Shown piece by piece: positions 44,854 to 53,329 of a stretch of 64,000 nt of DNA. A model generated the notes under the pieces. It was not told the DNA's origin, searched no databases, and saw only the letters and a list, made by a program, of their open reading frames with translations. The position numbers were made by a program, and so were the translations under genes. The stretch spans positions 90,842 to 154,841 of the forward strand of contig NZ_WTVS01000004.1 of NCBI RefSeq assembly GCF_012911005.2, read 5' to 3'. The stretch is from Aromatoleum toluolicum (GTDB taxonomy: Bacteria > Pseudomonadota > Gammaproteobacteria > Burkholderiales > Rhodocyclaceae). Each line of letters opens with the position of its first letter. Position 1 is the stretch's first letter.

Positions 44854-45351
44854 ATGGAAAGCAGTGGGAGAATGCGGCAGCGAGAAGCGCACCGTCCGGC
44901 ACTCTTTCTGGACTACGACGGCGTACTCCATCCTGACGACTGTGAGCGGCTTGAGCGCTCGCTGCTGGCTCGCGGCCGACGGCGACAACGAGCGCAACTT
45001 CGCGCCCCAGGAATGTTGTCACCCAAGGAGGCGACCCAGTTCTCCGGGATTCCGAAGCGAACCCTCCAGCGCATGCGGTCTGGCGGTCAGGCCCTGGCGC
45101 TCTCGATACGCGGCGGGAGGTCAGGCGTTCGCTACCCGGCGTGGCAGTTCGAACCCGGTGTCCTGCGGGTTTTGCCAGACATCCTGGCGGCTTTCGGGAA
45201 GCACGGGGCGTGGCAGGCGCAAGACTTCTTGACGTACGCGGAGCCTTTGCTGGTCGGCCGCATGCCCTTGGACGAGATTCGCGCGGGCCGCGGCGCTGAT
45301 GTGCTTCGGATTTTGAGTGCTGCAACCGACGGGGGCCAGGGCGCGTACTGA
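44854..45351 (+). CDS. HAD-fragment fused to MbcA/ParS-like DNA-binding protein
   Basis: A 165-residue frame with GGAGGGAGCG before the ATG. Residues about 13-28 read HRPALFLDYDGVLHPDD, the first motif of a HAD phosphatase, after which the HAD sequence ends. From about residue 54 it is another protein: LSPKEATQFSGIPKRTLQRM (helix-turn-helix) and a C-terminal FLTYAEPLLVGRMPLDEIRA segment like the toxin-binding domain of MbcA/ParS/Xre antitoxins. It looks like a deletion-made fusion. The second part could start on its own at 45013 (AGGA just upstream). Confidence 0.5.
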   Translation: MESSGRMRQREAHRPALFLDYDGVLHPDDCERLERSLLARGRRRQRAQLRAPGMLSPKEATQFSGIPKRTLQRMRSGGQALALSIRGGRSGVRYPAWQFEPGVLRVLPDILAAFGKHGAWQAQDFLTYAEPLLVGRMPLDEIRAGRGADVLRILSAATDGGQGAY

Positions 45352-45550
45352 GCGATATCCTCGGAATGGCAAGGCGAACGCGTCCGTTCCCTAGGCCACG
45401 ACATGCCTTTGCGCACCCATCTCGCGACGCGATGAGGCGCAGGCGCTCTTGCTTCCCACGCGGGCGTCGCTTCCTCCCGGACACCCGCGGGGAGACACCC
45501 ACCTGCTCGACCTACCGAGCGTACCCGTTTGCCCCAGTTCGCCCCGTCCG

Positions 45551-46222
45551 TTACACGTGGACTTCCCTCGCCCCGTTCCACTCCTCGAGGAAGCGCTCCA
45601 CGAACTCTTCCATGAACCGGTGACGCTCCTGCGCGAGCGCGCGTCCCGTCGCGGTGTTCATCCGGTCCTTGAGAAGCAGGAGCTTCTCGTAAAAGTGATT
45701 GAGGCTGGTCCCCTTGGCGGCCTTGTAAGCCTCCGCGGTACCGTGCAGGACCGGCGGCACATCCGGGTCATACATCAGGCGGCCGGCATGTCCACCGTAG
45801 GCGAAACAACGGGCGATACCAATGGCACCGAGCGCATCAAGCCGGTCCGCGTCCTGGACACATTTCCCCTCCAGGGTTTTCATCTCGGCACGAACGCCAG
45901 CCCCCTTGAAGGAGATGGTCGCCACGATATCGACAACGTGGCGGATGACTTCCTCGGAAGCCCCTTCCTGCCTGAGCAACTGCTCCGCCTGACGCGGTCC
46001 GATGGCGTCATCGCCTCCATGGAACTTCCAGTCGGCGATATCGTGGACAAGTGCGGCCAATTCAACCACCTCTTGGTCTGCGCCCTCGTCATTGGCAATG
46101 CGCCCGGCAAGCTTCCAGACCCGGTTGATGTGGTGCCAGTCGTGGCCGGAGCTCTCCTCTGCGAACCTCGCGGCGATATGGGCCGCGACGCGGGAGACCA
46201 AGGTATTTTTCTCGTTTTCCAT
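45551..46222 (-). CDS. HD-domain phosphohydrolase
   Basis: A 223-residue HD protein: HDWHHINRVWKLAGRIA (metal His), ALVHDIADWKFHGGDD (the HD pair), and CVQDADRLDALGAIGIARCF (the distal Asp). This layout matches YedJ/YpgQ-like predicted metal-dependent phosphohydrolases. The ATG at 46222 is taken as start. It lies downstream of the VapBC pair on the same strand (45-bp gap) but is probably unrelated in function. Confidence 0.88.
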   Translation of the reverse strand: MENEKNTLVSRVAAHIAARFAEESSGHDWHHINRVWKLAGRIANDEGADQEVVELAALVHDIADWKFHGGDDAIGPRQAEQLLRQEGASEEVIRHVVDIVATISFKGAGVRAEMKTLEGKCVQDADRLDALGAIGIARCFAYGGHAGRLMYDPDVPPVLHGTAEAYKAAKGTSLNHFYEKLLLLKDRMNTATGRALAQERHRFMEEFVERFLEEWNGAREVHV

Positions 46223-46267
46223 GCTGATGGTGCCTGTGGCTGAGCCGGCCACTGGTGTGACCGCTGC

Positions 46268-46696
46268 TCAGGTCGCCGACAACGGCGAGCTGAAGGGATT
46301 GATGTTGCGCACGCCGGTGGACTCGAAATCTTCCGTGTTGCGCGTGACCACCGTCAGGTCGTAGATGAGGGCGATGGCGGCAATCTGCTTGTCGACGGGA
46401 TGCTGGGCGCCCGGCGACATGAGCTTTCCCCACACCTGCGCGCAGTCGAGGTCGAAGCCCAGAATTCGGTCCGAGTAGTCGGAAACCACCGAATCCAGCC
46501 AGGTCTCGAGGCGGCGTGCCTGCTCGCGGTCACCTCGGTTTCGGACAGTCTCGACGCCGCGACGAATCTCGCCGATGGTCTGCACCGATAGATAGATGTC
46601 CTCCACCGCGAGAGTGGCAAAAAAGGCGGTCACACCCGGATTGGCCCGCCCGCCTTTGCGCAGCTCGCTGATGACGTTGGTGTCGAGCAGGTACAT
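46268..46696 (-). CDS. vapC: VapC-family PIN-domain toxin
   Basis: A 142-residue PIN RNase: MYLLDTNVISELRKG (first Asp), SVQTIGEIRRGVET (Glu), DKQIAAIALIYDLTVVTRNT (distal acidic cluster) and EDF. Its ATG overlaps the antitoxin stop by one base (TGATG). Toxin of a type II toxin-antitoxin pair that cleaves RNA. A damaged second copy lies at 54541-54880 with high similarity. Confidence 0.93.
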   Translation of the reverse strand: MYLLDTNVISELRKGGRANPGVTAFFATLAVEDIYLSVQTIGEIRRGVETVRNRGDREQARRLETWLDSVVSDYSDRILGFDLDCAQVWGKLMSPGAQHPVDKQIAAIALIYDLTVVTRNTEDFESTGVRNINPFSSPLSAT

Positions 46697-46908
46697 CAGC
46701 CCTGCCTGAAGTTGAAGTCTTCGTCGGTGCCCACATCCGGCATGTCGGCCAGGACGTCCTTGAAGCTCCGCCGGCCCGGTCGCGAAAGGGCCACCCGCAA
46801 AATTTCGCGGTGCTCTGCTTCAGCGCTACGCCCGTGCCGCGCCGCCGCCTCCTTCAAGGCCTGCGCGACCTCGGGCTCAACGTTGCGTACAACAAGATTG
46901 GTCGCCAT
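46696..46908 (-). CDS. VapB/FitA-like antitoxin
   Basis: A 70-residue ribbon-helix-helix protein: MATNLVVRNVEPEVAQALKE, AARHGRSAEAEHREILRVAL, ending GTDEDFNFRQG, the toxin-neutralising tail of FitA-type antitoxins. The ATG at 46908 fits the family. Just upstream lie repeats of the kind GATTGCAATG-CTTGCATT (about 46923-46940) that could be its operator. Confidence 0.88.
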   Translation of the reverse strand: MATNLVVRNVEPEVAQALKEAAARHGRSAEAEHREILRVALSRPGRRSFKDVLADMPDVGTDEDFNFRQG

Positions 46909-47250
46909 GGCGCTCTCCTGACGATTGCAATGCTTGCATTTTAGCGCCGAATGCAATCATTGCAATCACCACCGACGGCCCCGCTTTCCCGTCGAGGCCC
47001 TTCAAAAATCAAATGGCCTACAGCTAGGCGGGAACGAAAATGTAGGTCGCCGCGCGGATTCAGACTCAGTGCCGATACCAGGTGAACGGGAAGCTTGGCG
47101 GCTAGCGCAACCTCGACCGGTGACCCAAAGGGGAACGGAGACGACCAAAGCCTCAGCAATGGGACGATAAAAATTATTTGTTGCGTCGCATCAATACGTG
47201 GGCGTATCGTTCACCTGTCTCCTCCACCCTCCTCCTTGGTGTGGATTTAA

Positions 47251-47280
47251 GCCCGGGCCCCGTTGCTCGGGCTTTTTCTT
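47251..47280 (+). terminator. Intrinsic terminator
   Basis: Stem AGCCCG (47251-47256) pairs with CGGGCT (47269-47274) and is followed by a T-run. No gene is recognised before it in the 607-bp stretch 46909-47515, so it may end a lost gene or small RNA. The text just before it ends in CTCCACC, faintly like a tmRNA 3' end, but this is too weak to call. Confidence 0.5.
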
Positions 47281-47515
47281 TTCAGGCTCTGAAGCGACTC
47301 GAGAAGTCGTGCAGAGGCGCCGGCCAACGCCGGCCAACACATGTCGGCGCTGTCGGTGCGCCCGACGCGGCTCCTCGAGCCCGTCCTCCACCGCCCCCCT
47401 GACTCTCAATCCTCCGTGAAATGCACAACAGCGAGAACGGGACATAGTCCCTCACCCTAGTCGCGGTGGTCGGCGAGTTAGACCATCACGCCTACGACCT
47501 CGAGGAGCACGTCCC

Positions 47516-47809
47516 ATGTCGAGAACGCTGACACGCGAAGAGCTGTACGAATTGGTATGGAGCAAGCCAAAGACCGCTGTGGCCAAGGAGTTCGGGCTGT
47601 CCGACGTCGCGCTCGGAAAAGCCTGCGCAGCTGCCCGCGTCCCGGTTCCACCTCGCGGTTACTGGGCGGCACATGCCGTGGGCAAGCCAGTGCACCGGAT
47701 TCCTTTGCCCCGCCGAGGACTCGGAGAGTCCGGCACCCGGCATCTTCCGCCACATCACCGCAGTGATGGACAGCCGCCGCACCTGACACCAACTTCACCT
47801 GGAAAGTAG
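47516..47809 (+). CDS. Short helix-turn-helix protein, truncated relative of 53330-54523
   Basis: A 97-residue frame. Residues 1-60 (LTREELYELVWSKPKTAVAK, FGLSDVALGKACAAARVPVP, RGYWAAHAVGKPVHR) align with the N-terminus of the 397-residue protein at 53330-54523. After that the sequence becomes low-complexity and ends. It has GGAG 9 bases before the ATG and a strong terminator 2 bp after its stop, so it may still be expressed as a small DNA-binding protein. The function of the family is unknown. Confidence 0.6.
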   Translation: MSRTLTREELYELVWSKPKTAVAKEFGLSDVALGKACAAARVPVPPRGYWAAHAVGKPVHRIPLPRRGLGESGTRHLPPHHRSDGQPPHLTPTSPGK

Positions 47810-47810
47810 A

Positions 47811-47836
47811 ACGGGACCGTGAGGTCCCGTTTTTTT
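47811..47836 (+). terminator. Strong intrinsic terminator
   Basis: Perfect 8-bp stem ACGGGACC / GGTCCCGT with a GTGA tetraloop and seven T residues. It directly follows the stop of the short HTH gene. The remaining stretch to 48250 shows no recognisable gene. Confidence 0.85.
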
Positions 47837-48250
47837 GACGCTTGCTGAGGCCGCGGTCACAGACCGCGGAAGCAAATTAGCCAGACTACTATGCCGCACC
47901 CGATAGACCAAAATATGGCCAATCGTCAAATAAAGCATAAATTGGCTTGGTGGCCACTTTATGCTTAACGGCACATTTCTCCGGAACATCCCGGACTTGT
48001 TCTTGGTGGTGCTGGGGCGATCAGTAACTAACCCCGTATGAAACCGCAATCGTAGTCGCGGGTGGCTTTAAGTACAAGTGCAGTTCGCGCTATTGACGCG
48101 GCATCGGAGATGCATCACGCCTACGCCACTCCCGACAGTGGCCACGGGAGGCGAGCGCGGCCATGAGCGGTGCTGTATTGCGTTCCGGCCAGTCGTCGAA
48201 CACGTTCACAACGAGCGCCGACGAGGAATGGAGCGCCTTCAACTCATAGT

Positions 48251-48748
48251 TCAGCGTACCCAGCGACGGGCATCCTTCAGGAGCAACAGCAGTTGCTGCT
48301 CACGCAGCGGCGAGGCGATGAACCCGAACCGGGTGTAGAACCGCGCCGCGTCTTCATCGATGGGGTGGGTCAGCATCGCCCGGATGCCGGCTTGCTCGGC
48401 AATCAGCATCGTGCGTCGGATCGCATCCTGCAGCAGACCGAAGCCTATGCCTCGCCCCTGATCTTGCGCCGAAACCGCCAGCCGCGCCAGGATCACCACC
48501 GGCAACGGGTACTGCGCCATCCCTTTTCGGATGCGCTCCGGCGCGTCCAGCGTATCGATCTGGCCGACGGTTAAACTGAAATAGCCTGCTACCCGGTCAT
48601 CATCGGCCACGACGAAGGTCTTGGCTGAGCCGCTGCCCTGGGCCTGCCGGGCGTGACGCAGCAGCCAGTCGTTCAAGGCCAGTTTGCCACAGTCGAATCC
48701 GTCCAGCCGATGTTGAATGCTCAGGGGTTCAGGTCCGCGCAATGTCAC
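48251..48748 (-). CDS. GNAT-family toxin (TacT/AtaT-like)
   Basis: A 165-residue N-acetyltransferase: VTLRGPEPLSIQHRLDGFDC, LNDWLLRHARQAQGSGSAKT, ARLAVSAQDQGRGIGFGLL (acetyl-CoA loop) and DAARFYTRFGF with the catalytic Tyr. Toxins of this class acetylate charged tRNA. The start is taken as the GTG that overlaps the antitoxin stop (GTGA). Together with the DUF1778 protein it is a type II toxin-antitoxin module. Confidence 0.88.
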   Translation of the reverse strand: MTLRGPEPLSIQHRLDGFDCGKLALNDWLLRHARQAQGSGSAKTFVVADDDRVAGYFSLTVGQIDTLDAPERIRKGMAQYPLPVVILARLAVSAQDQGRGIGFGLLQDAIRRTMLIAEQAGIRAMLTHPIDEDAARFYTRFGFIASPLREQQLLLLLKDARRWVR

Positions 48749-49038
48749 TTCGCATCCCAAGGCGCCTTGCGCGAAAACAGATCACGCAAGCCTTCATTGG
48801 GCTGCTCCGGTTGTTCCAGCAAATCCATCAGGGCTTGGTACTGACTACCGAAGACCATGAACAGGCGCTGGTCCAGCAAAGTCTGCTCGGCGGCCAAGCA
48901 GGCGCTGTCCAGGATGAAGTCGGTCAGGGATTTATGCGCCACCTCGGCGGCGCGGCGCAACACCACTTCCTGTTCGTGAGTGGCGCGTAGCCCCAAGCGG
49001 GCAGACCGGGCGGAAGGAGAGGATGCGATAGCAGCCAT
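48745..49038 (-). CDS. DUF1778 antitoxin (TacA-like)
   Basis: A 97-residue protein with the DUF1778 pattern RLGLRATHEQEVVLRRAAEV, HKSLTDFILDSACLAAEQTL, and a toxin-binding tail (LMDLLEQPEQPNEGLRDLF). The ATG has GAGG 8 bases upstream. It overlaps the GNAT gene by four bases. It should bind and repress its own promoter and neutralise the toxin. Confidence 0.9.
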   Translation of the reverse strand: MAAIASSPSARSARLGLRATHEQEVVLRRAAEVAHKSLTDFILDSACLAAEQTLLDQRLFMVFGSQYQALMDLLEQPEQPNEGLRDLFSRKAPWDAK

Positions 49039-49133
49039 CACGGCACCTCGTTTGTCAGATCAACTGACTCAATGTTAGTACAAACGACGCACATCGTCTA
49101 GTTCTGGCGGGCGACCGGTTGCCTTAGTTGACG

Positions 49134-49379
49134 ATGAACCGGCGTACGTGGCGCCGACAGATGGCGAAAATGGAGCGCGAAATGGGAAACCTGCAAGGGC
49201 AACTGAAGCTGGTCGAGAAGTCGTACGGGCAGGACGTGCTGCTGCTCGTGCTGGCGCGGGGCTACCTCGGCAAGTTGATCGACAACAAGGCGGTGTTCCG
49301 CTTTCTGTCCCAGCGCCAGCCCGACGTGCTGGCCGAATTCGAGAACATCGTCCAGACGGTAACACTGGACGGAAAATGA
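49134..49379 (+). CDS. RepB-type partition protein C-terminal stub
   Basis: An 81-residue protein that covers only the C-terminal domain of plasmid-partition RepB/ParB-like proteins (VEKSYGQDVLLLVLARGYLG, LIDNKAVFRFLSQRQPDVLA, EFENIV). Full-length relatives have over 300 residues with a ParB domain in front, absent here. It is followed directly by the DUF3987 gene. It may persist as a small partner protein or be a remnant of a mobile element. Confidence 0.6.
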   Translation: MNRRTWRRQMAKMEREMGNLQGQLKLVEKSYGQDVLLLVLARGYLGKLIDNKAVFRFLSQRQPDVLAEFENIVQTVTLDGK

Positions 49380-50744
49380 ATGCGCCGAGTTGCCGATGCC
49401 AGTACACCATCGCACGCAGCGTCGCCGCCTGACGATGAGCACGACGAAGCGGCGATGGCCGCACACCGCAACGCGCCGCAGCCCGATCCCGCCTGCCTCT
49501 ACGGCCTGATCGGCGACGTCGCCCGCGCGGGCAGCGACGGCACGGAAACCAACGCCTACGCCATCGCCACAAACTTCATGGCGTATTTGTCCTGCGCCGT
49601 CGGGCGTGGCGTGTACCTGCCCATCGGCAACACGCGGCACCACGCGCGGTTGTTCTACCTGCACATCGGGCGTTCTGGCCGTGGCCGCAAGGGCGACGCG
49701 GTGTCGCTGGTGCTGCGCATCGACGCGGCTTTGCGGGCAATCGATGATGCCTTCGCGCCTCAGGTTCACCGAGGCGGGCTGTCCACGCGCGAAGGTCTGG
49801 CGGCGCTGATCCACGGCGGCTATCGGCAAGGGCGGCAGGACGTGCCGGCCATCGAGGACAAGCGGCTGTGGGTGGTCGAATCCGAATTCGCCAACGTACT
49901 GCATCAGGGACGGCGCGATGGCAACACACTGTCGGCGGCGTTGCGCGACTGTTGGGATGGCGTCGATCTCAAGCCAGCCACCAAGTCGAATCGGCTCTAC
50001 GCCAGCGATCCGCACGTCTGCTTGAGTGGCGCGATCTCGCCGGGTGAACTGACCGGCCTGATGAGCGCCCGCGAACTCACCAACGGCTTCGCCAATCGCT
50101 TCCTCATGATCTGGGCCGAGCGCACGCGGATGCTACCGTTCCCGAGGGAAACGCCGCAGGCGGTGGTCGAGCATCTGGCGCGCCGAACGCTGGAAGTTCT
50201 GACCTTCGTCCACGCCGACCGACACGACGAGTGCGAACACCTGCGGATGGAACTGTCGCCGCAGGCGCAGTGGCGCTACGCGCAGCTCTACCGGGGCGAA
50301 CTGCACGATGGCATCGACGATGGTGCGATTGGGGCGTTGCTGGAGCGCCGCGCACCGATGCTGCTCCGGCTGGCCATGCTGATGGCCCTGACCGATCTAC
50401 AAACCCGCATCGACGCCCAGCACATCGACGCCGCGATGGCGTGGATTCGGCACGCCACGGCGTCCGTGCGCTTCGTGTTCGTCAGCGCCGCCGAGGAGGT
50501 GAAGCTGGCGCAGGTGTTGGAACTGTCGAACCGCGTACTGGCGTTCCTGCGCGAGCGCGGCCAGGCCACGCGCAGCCAGATCAGCGCTGAATGCTTTCGG
50601 GGCAAGGTGTCGAAGACGCGGATCGACGCCAGCCTGGAGCACCTGCTGGCCAGCACGCCGCCGAAGATCACCGTGCAGTGGGTCGAGCGCGCCGACGGAG
50701 CTCCGGGCGCGCCGCTGCGGGTGTACCGGCTGGCGGCGGGGTAG
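49380..50744 (+). CDS. DUF3987/YfjI-like protein
   Basis: A 454-residue protein. The motifs YLSCAVGRGVYLPIGNTRHH, IGRSGRGRKGDAVSL (a worn Walker A-like loop), LWVVESEFANVLHQGRRDG, NGFANRFLMIWAERTRMLPF and the C-terminal winged-helix-like RGQATRSQISAECFRGKVSK fit the DUF3987 family found on plasmids and integrative elements beside primase genes. Its ATG is 1 bp after the RepB stub stop. The role is probably in element replication; none is proven. Confidence 0.75.
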   Translation: MRRVADASTPSHAASPPDDEHDEAAMAAHRNAPQPDPACLYGLIGDVARAGSDGTETNAYAIATNFMAYLSCAVGRGVYLPIGNTRHHARLFYLHIGRSGRGRKGDAVSLVLRIDAALRAIDDAFAPQVHRGGLSTREGLAALIHGGYRQGRQDVPAIEDKRLWVVESEFANVLHQGRRDGNTLSAALRDCWDGVDLKPATKSNRLYASDPHVCLSGAISPGELTGLMSARELTNGFANRFLMIWAERTRMLPFPRETPQAVVEHLARRTLEVLTFVHADRHDECEHLRMELSPQAQWRYAQLYRGELHDGIDDGAIGALLERRAPMLLRLAMLMALTDLQTRIDAQHIDAAMAWIRHATASVRFVFVSAAEEVKLAQVLELSNRVLAFLRERGQATRSQISAECFRGKVSKTRIDASLEHLLASTPPKITVQWVERADGAPGAPLRVYRLAAG

Positions 50745-50925
50745 CGCGGGGATTTTTCGCTGATTTCGCCGAGGCGGATCGGCCGCAAGTGCTTGTCACG
50801 GCACTAATTTCGGCGATTTCGCTAATTTCGCAGGTGCTTTCGTCGATTGCTCTACCATCTGAAATCAGCAGGGTCGCCCAAAGCATGCGGTGCGATTCGC
50901 ACCTACAGATTCGGAGGCAGGCCAG

Positions 50926-51618
50926 ATGCAGCAGTTGCGATGCTACGGCGATGACAGAAACAAAGGGTTCTGCGTGCATTGCGGCGGGCCAAGCGAAACC
51001 GTCGATCATGTCCCGTCGAAAGTTTTTTTGGACGAGCCGTATCCGGAGAATCTCATGGCGGCGTCAGCGTGCCGCAAATGCAACAACGGCCTTTCACTCG
51101 ACGAAGAATATCTGGCCTGCCTGCTCGAATGCGTCATCGCCGGAGATACCGAGCCCGAAAAGCTGCACAGGGCCAAGATCACCCGTATCTTGCGGGACAA
51201 TTCCTCGCTCTCGGCCCGATTGCAACGGGCGCGAACGGATGGCGCAGAAGGCCCTGTCTGGGCACCCGAAAACGATCGCGTGAATCGCGTCGTCCTCAAA
51301 CTGGCTCGCTGCCATGCAGCGTTCGAACTTAACGAACCACAACTCCAAGAGCCATCACATCTCGGATTCAAGCCGCTGCCGCTCATGACGGAAGACGAGC
51401 GCGAAACCTTCGAACGTGATCAAGACGCGTTCGATGTCTGGCCCGAAGTCGGAAGTCGGGCGATGCAGAAAGTGCTCGTGGCGGGCACCGATGCTTTCGT
51501 CGAGGGCTGGCTGGCCGTACAAGAGGGAAACTATCGCTTTCGTATCAGCCAAGCCAACGGGCTGACCGTGAAGATCGTGCTTCGGGAATATCTCGGCTGT
51601 GAAATCGTCTGGGAGTGA
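50926..51618 (+). CDS. HNH endonuclease domain protein
   Basis: A 230-residue protein. The N-terminal zinc/HNH segment GFCVHCGGPSETVDHVPSKV and ACRKCNNGLSLDEEYLAC has CxxC pairs flanking the DHVPSK histidine and the N of KCNNG. The rest is unclassified. GGAGG lies 7 bases before the ATG. Lone HNH proteins like this are frequent in defence islands; the target is unknown. Confidence 0.78.
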   Translation: MQQLRCYGDDRNKGFCVHCGGPSETVDHVPSKVFLDEPYPENLMAASACRKCNNGLSLDEEYLACLLECVIAGDTEPEKLHRAKITRILRDNSSLSARLQRARTDGAEGPVWAPENDRVNRVVLKLARCHAAFELNEPQLQEPSHLGFKPLPLMTEDERETFERDQDAFDVWPEVGSRAMQKVLVAGTDAFVEGWLAVQEGNYRFRISQANGLTVKIVLREYLGCEIVWE

Positions 51619-51665
51619 CCCGGCAGGCAACGTTCGTCGTGGCGGATAGGTTGCGAAGTGACAGG

Positions 51666-52428
51666 TCAGACGGATGAAACCGTCTTCGTGTCGACCAATG
51701 CTTGCAAATGATCGTGCAGCAACCTCGGGATTTGCCCGCCTGCGAGGAGCACACCGGCTTCCATGTTCTGTTCCATCGCGTGGCCGGTCAGGTTTGCGCT
51801 GGTGATGAAGCACACATCACCGTCCGCGACAGCGACCTTGGCGTGAACCCGCCCATCCGCGAACGGGGCAGTTCGTTCGCGCCAAGCGTAGAGCTTCGCG
51901 GAGGGAACCAGCGTCCGCATCTTGCCGATCACGTCGAACGAGATGCTGCCTCCGTGATCCTGCGACGATTCGAGCAGCATGGAGATGCTCACACCGCGTG
52001 CGCTGGCGTCGTTAAACGCCTTCACGATGGTCGAGACGTCGTAGGCCACGAAGCTGGTGACGAACAGGATTTGCTTGGCCGCGCCGATGACTTGCAATAG
52101 CGCCTGCTCCGTTCGACGGGCAGAGACGAAGGGCGTCGTCGGCCCCGTCCACCACGAGTTCGGTGGACTGGTGCCTCGATACGTTCTCGAAGGCATGGCC
52201 TGCTGCGAGCAGCATCGAGGCCAACTCGTCGGAACCGACCGACGTGGACCGCCACGCATCGACGAGCCGATCGACGACGGCTCTTGCTGTGGCCGTGCCG
52301 ACGACATCCGACAGGGAGGCGTTCGCCTTCACGTCCTCGATCTTCCGAACTCTTCCCGCCAGCGCCCGAACCTTCTCCGGCGAAACGAGACAGACCACGG
52401 CTGTGACGGCTTCCAGCAGTCTTTCCAT
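51666..52428 (-). pseudogene. drmC: DrmC-like phospholipase-D protein with a frameshift
   Basis: The C-terminal 150 residues are a PLD-like domain: RRTEQALLQVIGAAKQILFV, SFVAYDVSTIVKAF, and the single HKD-type motif GRVHAKVAVADGDVCFITSANLT. The N-terminal 90 residues (MERLLEAVTAVVCLVSPEKV, and HQSTELV) are in a different frame. The two join at about 52150-52155, where one extra G would turn ELVWTGP into a shifted frame. The pattern is that of DrmC of DISARM systems (HQSTELVWTGP, RRTEQ). No other DISARM gene is in the window. Either a true mutation or a sequencing error. Confidence 0.7.
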
Positions 52429-53170
52429 GTCACAGCCCCGCGAAGCACGCGGCATTCCCTCGGTCGAGGGTCTGCACCAGCAATCGAAGAAGACCCTTGG
52501 GCAAGTCATGGGAGAGCTAACCGAAAACGTCCTTATGCCGAATTCACCCGCTGCGGATGAAGTCGGGGAAGACGATGACCCTGGCGACTTCGATGAAATT
52601 CGTTTCCGGACCCGATTCAATATCGAGGTTCCCGTCGAACATCATGAGGACACATTGGTCGCCCTTCGTGCACTGGTCGACCTGCGCAATGAACTCGTTC
52701 ATCACTTTCTCGAGAAGCACGACATCTGGACGGAGAGCGGATGCGTGGAGGCCCAAGCGTATCTAGATGCCTGCTATGAGCAGGTTGATGAGCGCTATAT
52801 GGAACTACATGCCTGGGCGAAGAGCAGCGTGGAAGCGCGCGAGTACATGGCGAGCTTGATGCAGACGCCGGAGTTCATGGATTTTATCCTCCATGGCATC
52901 CTGCCCGCGGGCGCCGGAGTCGAATGGGAATGCAGCACCATCGTCAAATTGCTTCGTAAAGCCGAGACTGCCCTCGCACAGGACAACTGGACGTCATTAA
53001 GTGACGCCATCGCGTCCATTCAGAAGGAGCATCCCGAACACACGCCTCGGCGCTACGGCTGCAGCAGTTGGCGTCAGGTGCTGCACGAATCGCGGCAGTT
53101 CCTTGTGCGCAAGGAGCGGACGGACCCAAACCGCTCGACGAAAATCTGGTATCGGTCCGAGGACAAATAA
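52427..53170 (+). CDS. Hypothetical protein, unknown family
   Basis: A 247-residue frame that begins divergently to drmC with overlapping starts; a later ATG at 52508 is possible. Early residues EGLHQQSKKTLGQVMGELTE resemble a short motif seen in some nuclease-associated or LOTUS-like hypothetical proteins. The centre (HHEDTLVALRALVDLRNELV, HHFLEKHDIW) is predicted helical with an RNxxxH-like element (RNELVHHFLEKH), as in HEPN-type RNases: Arg-Asn then His. A HEPN link is tentative. Confidence 0.5.
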   Translation: MSQPREARGIPSVEGLHQQSKKTLGQVMGELTENVLMPNSPAADEVGEDDDPGDFDEIRFRTRFNIEVPVEHHEDTLVALRALVDLRNELVHHFLEKHDIWTESGCVEAQAYLDACYEQVDERYMELHAWAKSSVEAREYMASLMQTPEFMDFILHGILPAGAGVEWECSTIVKLLRKAETALAQDNWTSLSDAIASIQKEHPEHTPRRYGCSSWRQVLHESRQFLVRKERTDPNRSTKIWYRSEDK

Positions 53171-53329
53171 CAGACGCGAGGCTACTGCTGTCACTTTGGG
53201 AGAGGTGTCACCGAAGCGACCGTAAAAAGTCGGCCACCACCCGCTCGGCCGAGAGCTCCTATACTCGACGTCGCATGGGCGATGACACGATTCGTGGAGT
53301 CACTGCCCCTGCTGCCCGGAGCGCTGTTC

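Noticed and set aside
44693..45502. Long minus-strand open frame of 269 codons
   Set aside because: Arg/Pro/Ser-rich, antisense to the HTH-containing frame, no motif; a high-GC shadow.
47160..47280. Possible tmRNA 3' end (CTCCACC before a terminator)
   Set aside because: No T-loop, acceptor stem or tag reading frame could be built around it.
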